A stretch of DNA of 64,000 bases from GCA-2683135 sp964507445 (GCA_964507445.1 CAZDQF010000012.1:92747-156746); one strand, 5' to 3'; positions 8,904-17,634 are shown, counted from the stretch's first letter. Notes: generated by a model not told the origin, from the letters alone. Numbers and translations: made by a program.

Positions 8904-10870
8904 GAGGACTCCTCCGCCCAGTGAAGCAGGCCGCCCTTCTCCGGTGGGAACCCGATCCCGAAGACGGTGCCGATGTCCACGTCTTCGGGGCACAGGACGA
9001 GGCCCTCCGCCAGGATGGCCTGCGCTTCCGTCACCATCCGACCGACCAGCCGCGCGGACAGGTCCGGGTCCGCCGCCGCGTTCCGCCGCGAGGGTCGCCG
9101 CTTGCCGTAGGTGTAGAAGCCGCGACCGGACTTCTTGCCCAGGTGCCCCTTCTCGACCCGCTGTTCGATGCTCGGGTGAAGCTCGAACGGATTCCCGTCC
9201 CGTGTCGCCGCGTGTCGTCCGGCGTCGACGATGACGTCGAGGCCGACCTCGTCCATGAGCCGGAAGGGCCCCATGGGTAGCCCGAAAGCCCTGATGGATG
9301 CGTCTACGGACTCCCGGTCCACGCCTCCGTCGCAGATGCGGCAGGCCTCCAAGAAGTACGGCGCCAGGAGCCGGTTCACCAGGAACCCCGGACCGTCGCC
9401 GACGACGATGGGGGTCTTGCCAAGCGCCTTCGCGGCGGCCAGTCCACGGGCCAGGGTGTGGTCGGAGGTCTTCGCCCCACGGACGATCTCCAGCAGCGGC
9501 ATCAACCCCGGGGGGTTGAAGAAATGCAGGCCGAGGAACCGGCCCGGGACCCCCGTGGCGTCCGCCAGCTCATCAACGGAGAGGCTCGAGGTGTTGGTGG
9601 CGATCATCGTCCGGTCGGAGGTCTCGGCCACCACCTGGGTGAGGATGTCGTGTTTGAGCTCCATGCGCTCCGGCGCCGCCTCGATGACGCAGTCCATGGA
9701 GCGGAGGCCGTCGATCTTCGTGGACACCGTGAAGCGGGTGCGGTGGAGGTGTGCCTCCGCTTTGCTCATGTCGCCACGCCGGACGCGCCGCTTCAGTTCG
9801 TTCTCGACGCGTCTCAATCCGGCGGCGAGGGCGTCCGGTTGGGGGTCGATGAGGCGCACGCCGAGCCCCTTGCCGACGGCCAGGGCCGCGATCCCGGCTC
9901 CCATGGTGCCGCCGCCGATGACCGCCAGCTCGCGGGGGCCCTCCGTGTCCCGACCGGCGCCGTAGACCGGTGGCCGGTTCCCGTCCCGGGTGAGGCGGAA
10001 CAGCCGCAGCAGGTTCTCATGGGCGGAGGTCTGGAGGAGCTTCAGCACCTCCTGCCGTTCCGACTCCAGGGAGTCGGACGTGGGAGCGGTGACGGAACTC
10101 GCCATGACCTCGAGAGCGGCCATGGGCGCCGGAAACCGTCCCTTGGTCTGCTTCAGGATCGCCTTGCGAGCGAAGCGCTGGGTCAAGGCCCGTCCGGGAG
10201 GGGTGTGGTCCAGGAACCGCTGGATCATGCCCTTGCGAGGGCGCCGGCCGTGTCCTCCCCGACCCCGCTCTTCGATCAAGTCGAGGGCGACAGGGACCAG
10301 TTGCTGGCTCGCCACGACGTCGTCCACCAGGCCGAGTCTGCGGGCCTTGCGAGCGTTGACGGTCTTGCCCGCGGTGACCAGGGGGATGGCCGCCCCCAGG
10401 CCGATCAGGCGAGGCAGCCGCGTGCTGCCGCCCCAGGCGGGGAGGATGCCCAGCTTGGTCTCGGGCAGGCCGAGTTGAGTCTTGGGGTCCTCCGTCGCCA
10501 GGCGGGCGTCGCACGCGAGGGCCAGCTCCAGGCCGCCGCCGACGCAGACCCCGTCAACGAGCGCGACGGTCACTTGTGGTAGGTGTGCGATGCGTTCGAA
10601 CAGGTCCTGACCACGGCGGATCATGACCTCGGCCTCTGCTGGGGACTCCAGGGCGGCCATGGCGTCCACGTCGGCGCCGGCGCAGAACACGCCCGGGACC
10701 TCGCTGCGGAACAGGACGCCTCGGAGGTCCTTGTTGGCGACCAGCTCCTGGAGCAGCTCCTCCAGCTGCTCCACCACACCTTCGCCGATGACGAACGGAG
10801 CGTCGTCCTCGGTCCGGAAGGTGACGGCGACGACGCCGTCCTCTATCTGGTCAGCCCTGATCATCCCCAT
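8900..10870 (-). CDS. fadJ: Bifunctional enoyl-CoA hydratase / 3-hydroxyacyl-CoA dehydrogenase
   Basis: About 656 residues, somewhat short for FadJ/FadB. The N-terminal crotonase domain (residues 1-190) shows FCAGADVDAM, VCVGGGLELALACD and the active-site region ETKLGILPAWGGS. The NAD-binding domain starts near residue 310 with VIGGGTMGAGIA. The C-terminal dehydrogenase domains contain FFNPPGLMPLLEIV and GFLVNRLLAPYFLEA. Together these perform the two middle steps of beta-oxidation, forming a complex with the thiolase. The start is uncertain: TTG 10894, ATG 10870 and ATG 10864 are all in frame and none has a good ribosome site; 10870 is used here. The stop overlaps the thiolase GTG, implying translational coupling. 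Confidence 0.93.
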   Translation of the reverse strand: MGMIRADQIEDGVVAVTFRTEDDAPFVIGEGVVEQLEELLQELVANKDLRGVLFRSEVPGVFCAGADVDAMAALESPAEAEVMIRRGQDLFERIAHLPQVTVALVDGVCVGGGLELALACDARLATEDPKTQLGLPETKLGILPAWGGSTRLPRLIGLGAAIPLVTAGKTVNARKARRLGLVDDVVASQQLVPVALDLIEERGRGGHGRRPRKGMIQRFLDHTPPGRALTQRFARKAILKQTKGRFPAPMAALEVMASSVTAPTSDSLESERQEVLKLLQTSAHENLLRLFRLTRDGNRPPVYGAGRDTEGPRELAVIGGGTMGAGIAALAVGKGLGVRLIDPQPDALAAGLRRVENELKRRVRRGDMSKAEAHLHRTRFTVSTKIDGLRSMDCVIEAAPERMELKHDILTQVVAETSDRTMIATNTSSLSVDELADATGVPGRFLGLHFFNPPGLMPLLEIVRGAKTSDHTLARGLAAAKALGKTPIVVGDGPGFLVNRLLAPYFLEACRICDGGVDRESVDASIRAFGLPMGPFRLMDEVGLDVIVDAGRHAATRDGNPFELHPSIEQRVEKGHLGKKSGRGFYTYGKRRPSRRNAAADPDLSARLVGRMVTEAQAILAEGLVLCPEDVDIGTVFGIGFPPEKGGLLHWAEESS

Positions 10871-10912
10871 GTCGCCCGCGGATATCCTAATCAACCCCGG
10901 GCCGCAGGGGGA

Positions 10913-11827
10913 TCAGCGAATCGAAGCCCAGCCCGGGTTGAGGTGGGGCAGCAGCTCGTCGCGGACGTTGGCGGCCGCCGCGCGACCACGCTCCGCCATC
11001 TCCGCCGCCTGGTTGAAGTCTGACCAGGGGAGGCTGTCCACGTCAGGGTGGATGATGACATCCGCGAGGGAGAGGACGTGGTCACGGAACACCGTCCCGG
11101 CGATCTCCTCCATCCTCATCATGACCCCGAGGGCGGTCTCGCAAGTCTCGAGGGGGGTCACCGCCCGGCTCACGTCTGCCGCGATGACCAGGGACGGGTT
11201 GTAGTAGCGACACTCCTGGGTTGGCAACGGAGAGAAGATGCCGATGTCCGAGAGCAGCATGCCGTCCAACTCCACCGGCGGGAAGATGCCAGGGAGCGAG
11301 GCGGATCCACGGACCGCCTTTCGGAGATTGCCCTTCTCGAGGACCACCCGCCTGCCGCTACGAAGATCGATGGCCACGATGGTCAGGGGAATGCTGGCGT
11401 CGGCGATGTCGGCGTCGGGCAGCACGTTGTCGGCGACGTCCTTGAGCAGCTGGGATGCCAGCAGGCCCTTCTTGGTCACCACGCGGTTGAACATCCGGTT
11501 GGCGCGGAGGTACTCGCGGATCTGGTTGAACCAGCCGACCCCGCCGTCCTTGCCGTCTCCGTTCTGGTTCTGACCTCGGCTGGCGCCCATCATGGACTTC
11601 TGGTGCGTCTGGAATCGGTCGCTGGTCACGTAGTCGATGACCCGCTTGGAGATCACGTCGGCGTCGGGCTCGAAGGCATAGGCGGCGCCAACGATGCTGC
11701 CGATGCTGACGCCGACGATGCGGTCCGGTCGGATGGGGCTCTGCTCCAGCACCTCGAGGACGCCAAGGTGAGCGAGCCCGCGGGCGCCGCCGCCACCGAG
11801 AGCGACCACCACCGGACCACGGCTCAT
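10913..11827 (-). CDS. Patatin-like phospholipase / lipid acyl hydrolase
   Basis: 304 residues. The patatin fold uses a Ser-Asp dyad. The oxyanion loop GGGGARG (11-17) and nucleophile elbow GVSIG (Ser41) are intact. The Asp motif, usually DGG or DGA, reads S-D-I-G here (Asp194), an unusual variant. There is no signal peptide, so it probably acts inside the cell and could release fatty acids for the CoA ligase and beta-oxidation enzymes of the same operon. Its ATG overlaps the ligase stop (ATGA). The region around residues 80-95 is Gly/Asn/Asp rich and probably a surface loop. The dyad Asp variant leaves some doubt about activity. Confidence 0.88.
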   Translation of the reverse strand: MSRGPVVVALGGGGARGLAHLGVLEVLEQSPIRPDRIVGVSIGSIVGAAYAFEPDADVISKRVIDYVTSDRFQTHQKSMMGASRGQNQNGDGKDGGVGWFNQIREYLRANRMFNRVVTKKGLLASQLLKDVADNVLPDADIADASIPLTIVAIDLRSGRRVVLEKGNLRKAVRGSASLPGIFPPVELDGMLLSDIGIFSPLPTQECRYYNPSLVIAADVSRAVTPLETCETALGVMMRMEEIAGTVFRDHVLSLADVIIHPDVDSLPWSDFNQAAEMAERGRAAAANVRDELLPHLNPGWASIR

Positions 11828-13335
11828 GGGGTCGTGCCCTGCTGCTCGGGGATCAACTGCGTGCGGCGGTCCACGATGCGGACCTCCTTCATCTCTTCCT
11901 CCATGCCGACGCGTCGCAGCAAGGAGTTGACGTCTTCGATGACCACCTCGTTCAGGTGAAGCTCGCAGCGTTCACTGACCACGTCCTGGATTCGATGTCG
12001 GAAGCGGTCCCGGTCCGCCCCGTCCTTGAGCGCGGCGTAGAGGACCAGCTCGTCCGTCTCGAAGGGGTCGTCGTTGAGCTTGCGGATCTCAAGTTGCCAT
12101 TCCTCGACCTCCAGGTCGCCGCTGAAGGCCTCCGAGAGGGTGTTGAGGTTGACGAGGCAGCCCTTCACCTTGCCGATGTCCAGGCTCTTGACGTTGGACG
12201 TGCGTTGGATGTCGGACATGATCCGCGGGACGGTGCGCCCACATCCCGGGCAGGGCTCGGAGACGATGCCGCCTTGGACGATATCCCCGGTCCTGTAGCG
12301 CAGGACCACGCTGCCCCGCCCGTCGAGGGATGTGTAGACGAGCTCCCCCGTCTCGCCTTCCGGCAGCGGCTCGCCGCTGTCGGGATCGACGATCTCGAAC
12401 AGAGCCAGGTCCGGGTACGTGTGGAACCCGGTCCGACGAGCGCCGGTGCACTCCGCCCAGCATTGCCGGGCCTCCGTGAATCCGAGCACGGAGGCGACGC
12501 GGACGTCCTCGGCGCCGCACTCGGCCATGAGCTCGACGACCTTGCGTTTGAAGCCTGCCGGCACGTTCTCGCCACCCAGCGCGACGATGCGCACCGAAGA
12601 CATGTCGAGCCCGTGTTCCATCATGCGTCGGAGCACGTGATAGTAGTAGCCGGGCATGGCGACGATCACGGTTGGCTTGAGCCGCTCGAACGCGGCGATC
12701 AGCCGATCCGTGGGCATGGAGCGACCGCCGCCGGTGTTCAGGGACAGGGTCCCCGTGGCGATGCCGGCGAAGGTGGTCTGCCAGAAGGCGAGGTGCGGCG
12801 CGTAGGGGAACAGGTTCAGGACCCGGTCGTCCCCCGGCCGGATACCCACGACCTCTGACAGGCGCCGTCCGGACTCCATGAGCAGTCGGTGGTCATAAGG
12901 AGTCAGGAAGAACGGGATGGACCCGGAGCTCCGACCTGTCGTGAAGAACATGCTGCATGGGTTGAACTCCCGGAAGAGTCGTTCCCGTAGTCGCTTCTTG
13001 CCCAGCAGGAGCTTCGTGCCCAGGAGCTTGAGCTTCTCGCTGGTCGGCAACGCCGTCTTGATCAGGTGCTCGTTGGGCTGGAGGATCAGGTCCTTGGGGC
13101 CGTTCGGATGGGCTTCGCTGACCAGGATGTCGGCCTTCGTCGTGAACGGGATGCGGCGCAGGTCGTCCAATGTGCGGACGTCTCCCGCCTCCAGGCCAGC
13201 GGACTCGAACAGCCTCCTGTACAAGGGGCTGAACGGGAGTACCCGCGTCCTCAGGTGTTTCCTGAGCTTGGCTTCCTGGAGGGCTCGGATCTCTCCGGCG
13301 GAGAGATGACCCCAGGATCCTCTGTTGCCCACCAT
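11824..13335 (-). CDS. PaaK-like AMP-forming CoA ligase
   Basis: 503 residues, resembling the phenylacetate-CoA ligase family of adenylate-forming enzymes. Visible markers are the AMP-binding loop FFTTGRSSGS, GYYYHVLRRM, LGFTEARQ, the YRTGDIV motif and a Cys pair in EPCPGCGRT, which PaaK-type enzymes often use to bind zinc. It would activate a carboxylic acid to the acyl-CoA with ATP. The substrate cannot be read from sequence, but its position as first gene before a lipase and two beta-oxidation enzymes suggests a fatty or aryl-acyl acid. It starts at ATG 13335 with AGG 8 nt upstream, 114 bp after the ECF sigma gene on the same strand. Confidence 0.85.
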   Translation of the reverse strand: MVGNRGSWGHLSAGEIRALQEAKLRKHLRTRVLPFSPLYRRLFESAGLEAGDVRTLDDLRRIPFTTKADILVSEAHPNGPKDLILQPNEHLIKTALPTSEKLKLLGTKLLLGKKRLRERLFREFNPCSMFFTTGRSSGSIPFFLTPYDHRLLMESGRRLSEVVGIRPGDDRVLNLFPYAPHLAFWQTTFAGIATGTLSLNTGGGRSMPTDRLIAAFERLKPTVIVAMPGYYYHVLRRMMEHGLDMSSVRIVALGGENVPAGFKRKVVELMAECGAEDVRVASVLGFTEARQCWAECTGARRTGFHTYPDLALFEIVDPDSGEPLPEGETGELVYTSLDGRGSVVLRYRTGDIVQGGIVSEPCPGCGRTVPRIMSDIQRTSNVKSLDIGKVKGCLVNLNTLSEAFSGDLEVEEWQLEIRKLNDDPFETDELVLYAALKDGADRDRFRHRIQDVVSERCELHLNEVVIEDVNSLLRRVGMEEEMKEVRIVDRRTQLIPEQQGTTP

Positions 13336-13449
13336 TGCGATTGCCTGTACGGATCATCCCTCGCTTCGGAGGGAGGTTTCCGGTGTGCCACCGGCGGATC
13401 CGCTCCCATGTGCACCATCGGCACGGGAGGGGCCTGATGGAGAGGCCTC

Positions 13450-14106
13450 TTAGAGATACTTCAGGGGGTTCTCCCCGAGGACCCGTCTCCAGTGCTCAAG
13501 GCCTCGCTTCAATTGCTGGGAGACCGTGTTCTTCTTCACGTTGAGGATCTCCGCAATCTCCGTGCGGCTCTTGCTTTGCAAGCAGGCCAGGTCGAGCACC
13601 TCGCGGTACGTCTCCGGCACGGTCTCCAGGGACTCGACCAACCGCTGCCGCAGGTCCTTGCGGCCGATCTGCGTCGCCGGACCGGCACCCGTCGCGGCGG
13701 GATCTCCTCGCGGTGCGTCGCTGTCGTCGTTGGGATCGAGAGCTGCCAGATCCTCCCTGCCTTCGTCGTGACGACAGCGGTCGAGGATCACCCAGTGCAC
13801 CTGTTTGCGGAGCCAGTCGAGGAAGCTCCCCTTCTTGCGGTACTCGAACTGATCGATCTTGCGGATGGCTCGCCACCACGCTTCGTTGATGATCTCGTCC
13901 GGATCGTGCCGCGTCCGCATGGCCGGGCCCAGCTTGTGGGCGACGAACAACCGCAGGCGCAGAGCATAGCGACGTTCGAGGAACTGGAGCGCTCCTCCAG
14001 CGTTGGCGTCCCGCCGGAGGGCCTGCACCCAGACCTCCGAGTTCTCGTGCTCCGCCGGGTCCGGGAGGGACCCCGAGTTCTGTGGACTGTCTTGTGACTC
14101 AGCCAT
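13450..14106 (-). CDS. ECF-family RNA polymerase sigma factor
   Basis: 218 residues from ATG 14106, which begins MAESQDSPQN; the frame is open further upstream but the extra residues look non-coding. Region 2 (about residues 25-110) contains DPDEIINEAWWRAIRKIDQF and LDWLRKQVHWVILDRCRH. Region 4 (about 155-215) contains VPETYREVLDLACLQ and the helix-turn-helix TEIAEILNVKKNTVSQQLKR. The linker is acidic and low complexity. No anti-sigma gene lies beside it. It reads leftwards into the lipid operon after 114 bp, so co-transcription or control of that operon is possible but unproven. The spacing of GGAG upstream of ATG is long. Confidence 0.9.
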   Translation of the reverse strand: MAESQDSPQNSGSLPDPAEHENSEVWVQALRRDANAGGALQFLERRYALRLRLFVAHKLGPAMRTRHDPDEIINEAWWRAIRKIDQFEYRKKGSFLDWLRKQVHWVILDRCRHDEGREDLAALDPNDDSDAPRGDPAATGAGPATQIGRKDLRQRLVESLETVPETYREVLDLACLQSKSRTEIAEILNVKKNTVSQQLKRGLEHWRRVLGENPLKYL

Positions 14107-14425
14107 CGCGTGTACCGAACTCCGCCATTTTAGCAGGGGGAGCGCCGCTCCAGGGCGGCGGGAGCTCATGACGGCCAGTTGGTTTTCTTCGGCATGCCCG
14201 GATTTCGACGCTCGAGGCGGCGGGTGGGGGTAGAGTTCCCCGGATTGACATGGGTCGTGCAGCCCGCGACGACCGCCGTCAACTCCGCGACAGACAACCC
14301 GGTCGCATCGGGCCCTCAGCCGTGTGCCTCGTTGTTTCGTTTGGCTGTTCACTGCTGCATCATGGGGCAGGGGTGGGCCTACGGACGGCAGGTGGTGTGA
14401 CCTTCGGGTGGTTCTTCGGCGAATG

Positions 14426-14462
14426 GGCCCGGGTGCCGTCAGGTGCCCGGGCCGTTTTTTTT
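14426..14462 (+). terminator. Strong rho-independent terminator
   Basis: GGCCCGGG (14426-14433) pairs with CCCGGGCC (14446-14453); two G-U and two G-C pairs extend the stem to 12 bp around the loop GTCA. A run of eight T follows at 14455-14462. It ends 73 bp upstream of the permease start, with no coding gene before it on this strand. Confidence 0.85.
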
Positions 14463-14520
14463 GGCCTCGCGCGATCGTCGTTCCGCTCCATGGCACTTCT
14501 TGCGACCGGCGACCTTCGGT

Positions 14521-14526
14521 TACCCT
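14521..14526 (+). promoter_or_regulatory. Candidate -10 element (TACCCT) of the permease
   Basis: TACCCT lies 9 nt before the ATG at 14536 and there is no Shine-Dalgarno sequence, in line with the near-leaderless arrangement seen at several other genes in this window. No convincing -35 is seen. Confidence 0.4.
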
Positions 14527-14535
14527 GCCCGGCGC

Positions 14536-16311
14536 ATGGATGGGCAGAAGATCGTCACCCTGGTCGTGCTGGCCGCCGCCATCTTCGCGCTCGTGCGCGA
14601 GCTGCTGCCGATCGGCCTGATCGCCTTGCTCGCGCCGCTGAGCCTGGTCTTGATGGGGATCATGGCGTCGAAGGACATGTGGGCGGGGCTGGCTCACGAG
14701 GCTGTGGTCGCTGTCGCGGGGATGTACGTGGTGTCCGTCGGGGTGTCGCGCACCGGTGCCGTCGCGTTCCTGGGCGAGGCGTTCTCGCGCTTCGCGGACC
14801 GGGGTCGTCGCCGGATCGTGGGCGGGATGATGGTGGTCGTGGCGGTGATGTCCGCGTTCATCAACAACACCGCCGTCGTGCTGTTCTGCCTTCCCATCGT
14901 CCTGGCCATGTGTGAGCGCAAGGACCACCCACCGAGCCGCTATCTCATCCCGCTCTCCTTCGCCTCCATTTTCGGTGGGATGATGACGCTCGTGGGGACC
15001 TCCACCAATCTGGTGGTGGCCACCGTCGGGAAGAGCGCCACGAACGGACAGTTCAGCCCGGGCATGTGGGATTTCTTCCCTGTCGGCGTTCTCTTCGTCA
15101 TCGTCGGGGTCGCCTACATGACCATGTTCGGCGTCAAGCTGCTACCGGATCGGGCGGCGCTCTCCATGACGCTGTCCCGCGGTGTCCCTACGGACTACGT
15201 CACCGAAGCCGAGGTCTTGCCCGAGTCCGCTCTGGCGGGCCGGACCCTCGGTGCCATCTCGGAGAAGTACGACCTCCGCGTCTTGCAGTTGGTCCGTAGC
15301 GACATCATCGAGGTCCCTGCCAAGGGGACGGTCCTCAAGGTCGGGGACGTCCTCCTGGTGAAGGGGGGGGCCAGCCAGATCTTCGACCTGACCAGCGGCG
15401 CCGGCACAGCGTTGCTGCCCGGAGTGGATGAGGAGGACGTCAGGGCGCGGCGAGTGGACATGACCCTCGCGGAGGTCATCGTGCCGCCGTCGTCTCGCTG
15501 GATCGATCGGCGGGTGGATGAGATCGGTTTTCGCGCGCGGTACGGTGTCTCGGTGATCGCGCTGCAGCGTCATGGTCATCACGTCCGTCAGAAGGTCGGC
15601 GAGCTGCGAGTGGAGCCTGCGGACACGCTCCTGGTCCAGGGTGAGGTGGAGAGCCTCAGGAACCTGCGGGCGTCCGAGAACCTGATCCTGATCGAGGGAG
15701 TGCAGGAGCACGTGCGTGAGCACGCCAAGGCTCCGGTGGCGCTCGCCATCCTCGCTGGCCTCGTGGGCATCGTCTCCACCGGTCTTCTTGACATCGCCAC
15801 CGCTGCGGTCGTGGCCGCATCGGTCATGGTGTTGACCAGGTGCATCACGGTCCAGCAAGCGTACGCGGCTCCGGATTGGAACGTCCTGTTCTTGCTCGCC
15901 GGGTTCCTCGCCCTGGGGACGGCCCTCGACGACGTGGGGCTGGCCCGTGATGCCGCAGGGGGGCTCGTCGGAATCCTGGAGGGAGCTCCCGCGTGGGTCG
16001 TGGTGGGCGTCATCTACCTGTTCGTGGCCTTCTTGAGCGACCTCCTGTCCAATCAGGCGACGGCGACTCTCATGATCCCCGTCGTCGTGGCGGCGGCGAA
16101 GCAGCTTCAATGGAGCCCGGAGCCATTGCTGATGACCATTGCTTTCGCCGCGTCCGCCGCGTTCCTCACGCCCGTGGGGTACCAGACCAACCTGCTGGTG
16201 TACGCCCCTGGCGGTTATCGGTTCCGGGATTTCCTTACTGTGGGTTTGCCCCTCCGTTTCATCTTCGCCGTCGTGGCCGCGATCACGATCCCCCTCGTCT
16301 ATGCCCCTTGA
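14536..16311 (+). CDS. SLC13/DASS-family permease with two TrkA-C (RCK_C) domains
   Basis: 591 residues. The layout is typical of SAC1-type anion permeases: an N-terminal membrane bundle (residues 1-210) with AFINNTAVVLFCLPI and GGMMTLVGTSTNLVV (the SNT signature), then two cytosolic TrkA-C domains (about 216-290 and 305-380), then a second membrane bundle with NWNV-like DWNVLFLLAGFLALG, SNQATATLMIPVVV and TPVGYQTNLLVY. Such proteins carry dicarboxylates, sulfate or similar anions with sodium; the RCK_C domains suggest regulation by a small ligand. ATG 14536 is preferred over the in-frame upstream start, which lies inside the terminator. The stop overlaps the next gene by 11 nt. Confidence 0.9.
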   Translation: MDGQKIVTLVVLAAAIFALVRELLPIGLIALLAPLSLVLMGIMASKDMWAGLAHEAVVAVAGMYVVSVGVSRTGAVAFLGEAFSRFADRGRRRIVGGMMVVVAVMSAFINNTAVVLFCLPIVLAMCERKDHPPSRYLIPLSFASIFGGMMTLVGTSTNLVVATVGKSATNGQFSPGMWDFFPVGVLFVIVGVAYMTMFGVKLLPDRAALSMTLSRGVPTDYVTEAEVLPESALAGRTLGAISEKYDLRVLQLVRSDIIEVPAKGTVLKVGDVLLVKGGASQIFDLTSGAGTALLPGVDEEDVRARRVDMTLAEVIVPPSSRWIDRRVDEIGFRARYGVSVIALQRHGHHVRQKVGELRVEPADTLLVQGEVESLRNLRASENLILIEGVQEHVREHAKAPVALAILAGLVGIVSTGLLDIATAAVVAASVMVLTRCITVQQAYAAPDWNVLFLLAGFLALGTALDDVGLARDAAGGLVGILEGAPAWVVVGVIYLFVAFLSDLLSNQATATLMIPVVVAAAKQLQWSPEPLLMTIAFAASAAFLTPVGYQTNLLVYAPGGYRFRDFLTVGLPLRFIFAVVAAITIPLVYAP

Positions 16312-17035
16312 ACAGTCGGAGCGGTGCGCACCGAGAATCCGTCGGTTGGCCTGGCATGTGGGCGCGTTCATCTGGATGTGCTTCGCCCGGTTGCGGCTGC
16401 GTGTCCGACTCACCTATCACGGTGTCCCGGGACCGGATCAGGCGGTGCTGCTGGCCGGGAAGCACGCCTCCGCCCATGACATCGTGCTGCTGGGCGTCCT
16501 CTCGTTCCGACGCACAGGCCGCAGGCCGTTCTTTCAGATGGGGTCGTTCATCGGTTACCGGGTACTTGGTCGCGTGAAACCCATCATGCGTTGGGTGGGT
16601 GGCTTTGAGGTCATGCGGCCCAAGGAGGTGCGACGGCTGGCCAAGACCCCGGGCTGGGATCGGAGCGCCGCCCTCGAGCACATGCGGGAGGTGAACGACC
16701 GCGCGGAGTCCGTTCGTCGCGCGGTGCTCACCGAGGGCGGTGTGTTGGCGGTCTTCCCCGAGGGTACCCGCGACAGCGAGCGGGTCCGGGAGCTCAGCTC
16801 CGAACTGGAGGTCCGGTCGGCCCTGGCCATCGCCGCCGAGGGCCGGGATGTGGTCGTCTGGCCCGTGTCGGTAGCCATGGGGCGCCCTCGGCTGCTGCGT
16901 CGACCCATGACCGTGGATTTCCTGGAGCCGTTCCCGTTGCGGTCAGGGACCTCCCCCGGCGAGGTGCTGAGCCGCATCGACGACAGCTGGCGAGAGCGCT
17001 GGAAGCCCCCGGAGATGGTGGACGATTCTCGCTGA
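16301..17035 (+). CDS. PlsC-like 1-acyl-glycerol-3-phosphate acyltransferase
   Basis: 244 residues. The acyltransferase motif HxxxxD is present as H55-A-S-A-H-D60, and FPEGTRD (about residue 152) forms the phosphate-binding motif. A single hydrophobic stretch near residues 18-30 could anchor it to the inner membrane. The family adds the second acyl chain in phospholipid synthesis, although related enzymes acylate other lipids. The start ATG 16301 overlaps the permease end by 11 nt, so the two are probably translated from one mRNA. It is a little divergent from housekeeping PlsC, so the exact acceptor is uncertain. Confidence 0.85.
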   Translation: MPLEQSERCAPRIRRLAWHVGAFIWMCFARLRLRVRLTYHGVPGPDQAVLLAGKHASAHDIVLLGVLSFRRTGRRPFFQMGSFIGYRVLGRVKPIMRWVGGFEVMRPKEVRRLAKTPGWDRSAALEHMREVNDRAESVRRAVLTEGGVLAVFPEGTRDSERVRELSSELEVRSALAIAAEGRDVVVWPVSVAMGRPRLLRRPMTVDFLEPFPLRSGTSPGEVLSRIDDSWRERWKPPEMVDDSR

Positions 17036-17055
17036 GGCTCTCCGGGGCACTCTGC

Positions 17056-17061
17056 TACCCT
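17056..17061 (+). promoter_or_regulatory. Candidate -10 element (TACCCT) of yqgE
   Basis: TACCCT is followed by 6 nt and then the ATG at 17068. There is no Shine-Dalgarno sequence, as expected for a leaderless transcript. The -35 region is weak. Confidence 0.45.
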
Positions 17062-17067
17062 TCTCCC

Positions 17068-17634
17068 ATGGCGCTCGAACTACAGGCCGGACGTTTGCTG
17101 GTGGCCAGGACCTCGCTGTTCGATGACAACTTTCATCGGACGGTGATCCTGATCTGTCGCTACGAAGCCGAGTCCGGCGCTCTGGGTGTGGTGCTCAATC
17201 GTCCGACCAAGGTGGAGGTGTCCACGGTGCTGCCCGGGGTTGCGACGGACCGTAGTGAGATCCTGTGGGTCGGTGGTCCGGTCGACGGCCGGACGCTCTG
17301 GATGCTCCATCGGAGGGCCGACGCGCCTACCCGAGGTGATGAGGTGGCGGACGGTGTCTGGTTCGGCGGCGACTCGGACCTCATCGAGCACATCCTCGCC
17401 ACCAACGGCCCTGATCGCTCGGGCAACGTGTTCCGGTTGTTCGTTGGCTACGCGGGATGGGGTCCGGGGCAGTTGGAGAGCGAGCTGGAGTCGGGGGCGT
17501 GGTGTGTCGTGCCTGCGGGTCCGCCGGCGTTGTTTGAAGGGGAGGCGCAGACGCTGTGGGGTGAGATGTTGCTCCGGTCGGAGCTTCCAGGCGGAGACGA
17601 ACCACGGTTGATCTCCGACTGCTGGAAGAACTGA
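17068..17634 (+). CDS. yqgE: YqgE/AlgH family protein (UPF0301)
   Basis: 188 residues, the normal length. Family markers are visible: the N-terminal AGRLLVARTSLFDDNFHRTVILI, GALGVVLNRPT, ILWVGGPV and the C-terminal FVGYAGWGPGQLE. The role is poorly defined in general; AlgH has been linked to alginate regulation in Pseudomonas, and yqgE elsewhere often sits by ruvX. Here it follows the acyltransferase by 32 bp and appears to have its own promoter. A weak hairpin (arms 17650-17660 and 17669-17679, one mismatch) lies downstream. Confidence 0.95.
   Translation: MALELQAGRLLVARTSLFDDNFHRTVILICRYEAESGALGVVLNRPTKVEVSTVLPGVATDRSEILWVGGPVDGRTLWMLHRRADAPTRGDEVADGVWFGGDSDLIEHILATNGPDRSGNVFRLFVGYAGWGPGQLESELESGAWCVVPAGPPALFEGEAQTLWGEMLLRSELPGGDEPRLISDCWKN

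Larger units (their letters stand above)
14107..14535. other. Divergent intergenic region with a possible small RNA gene
   Basis: This 429-bp gap lies between the ECF sigma gene (minus) and the permease (plus). It contains a perfect TTGACA at 14245-14250 without a clear -10, a strong plus-strand terminator at 14426-14462, and the presumed permease promoter at 14521. No protein-coding frame looks real. A terminator with no gene in front of it suggests either a plus-strand non-coding RNA in about 14270-14455 or a leader attenuator. I could not match it to 6S, SRP, RNase P or tmRNA signatures. Confidence 0.5.

Noticed and set aside
14270..14460. 6S, SRP, tmRNA or RNase P RNA in the intergenic region
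   Set aside because: None of the conserved core sequences of these RNAs could be found; only the generic small-RNA possibility remains.
13450..14928. Extended start for the sigma factor giving 492 residues
   Set aside because: The upstream 274 residues are His/Arg/Asp-rich, run antisense into the permease gene and cross the plus-strand terminator; the sigma core begins at 14106.
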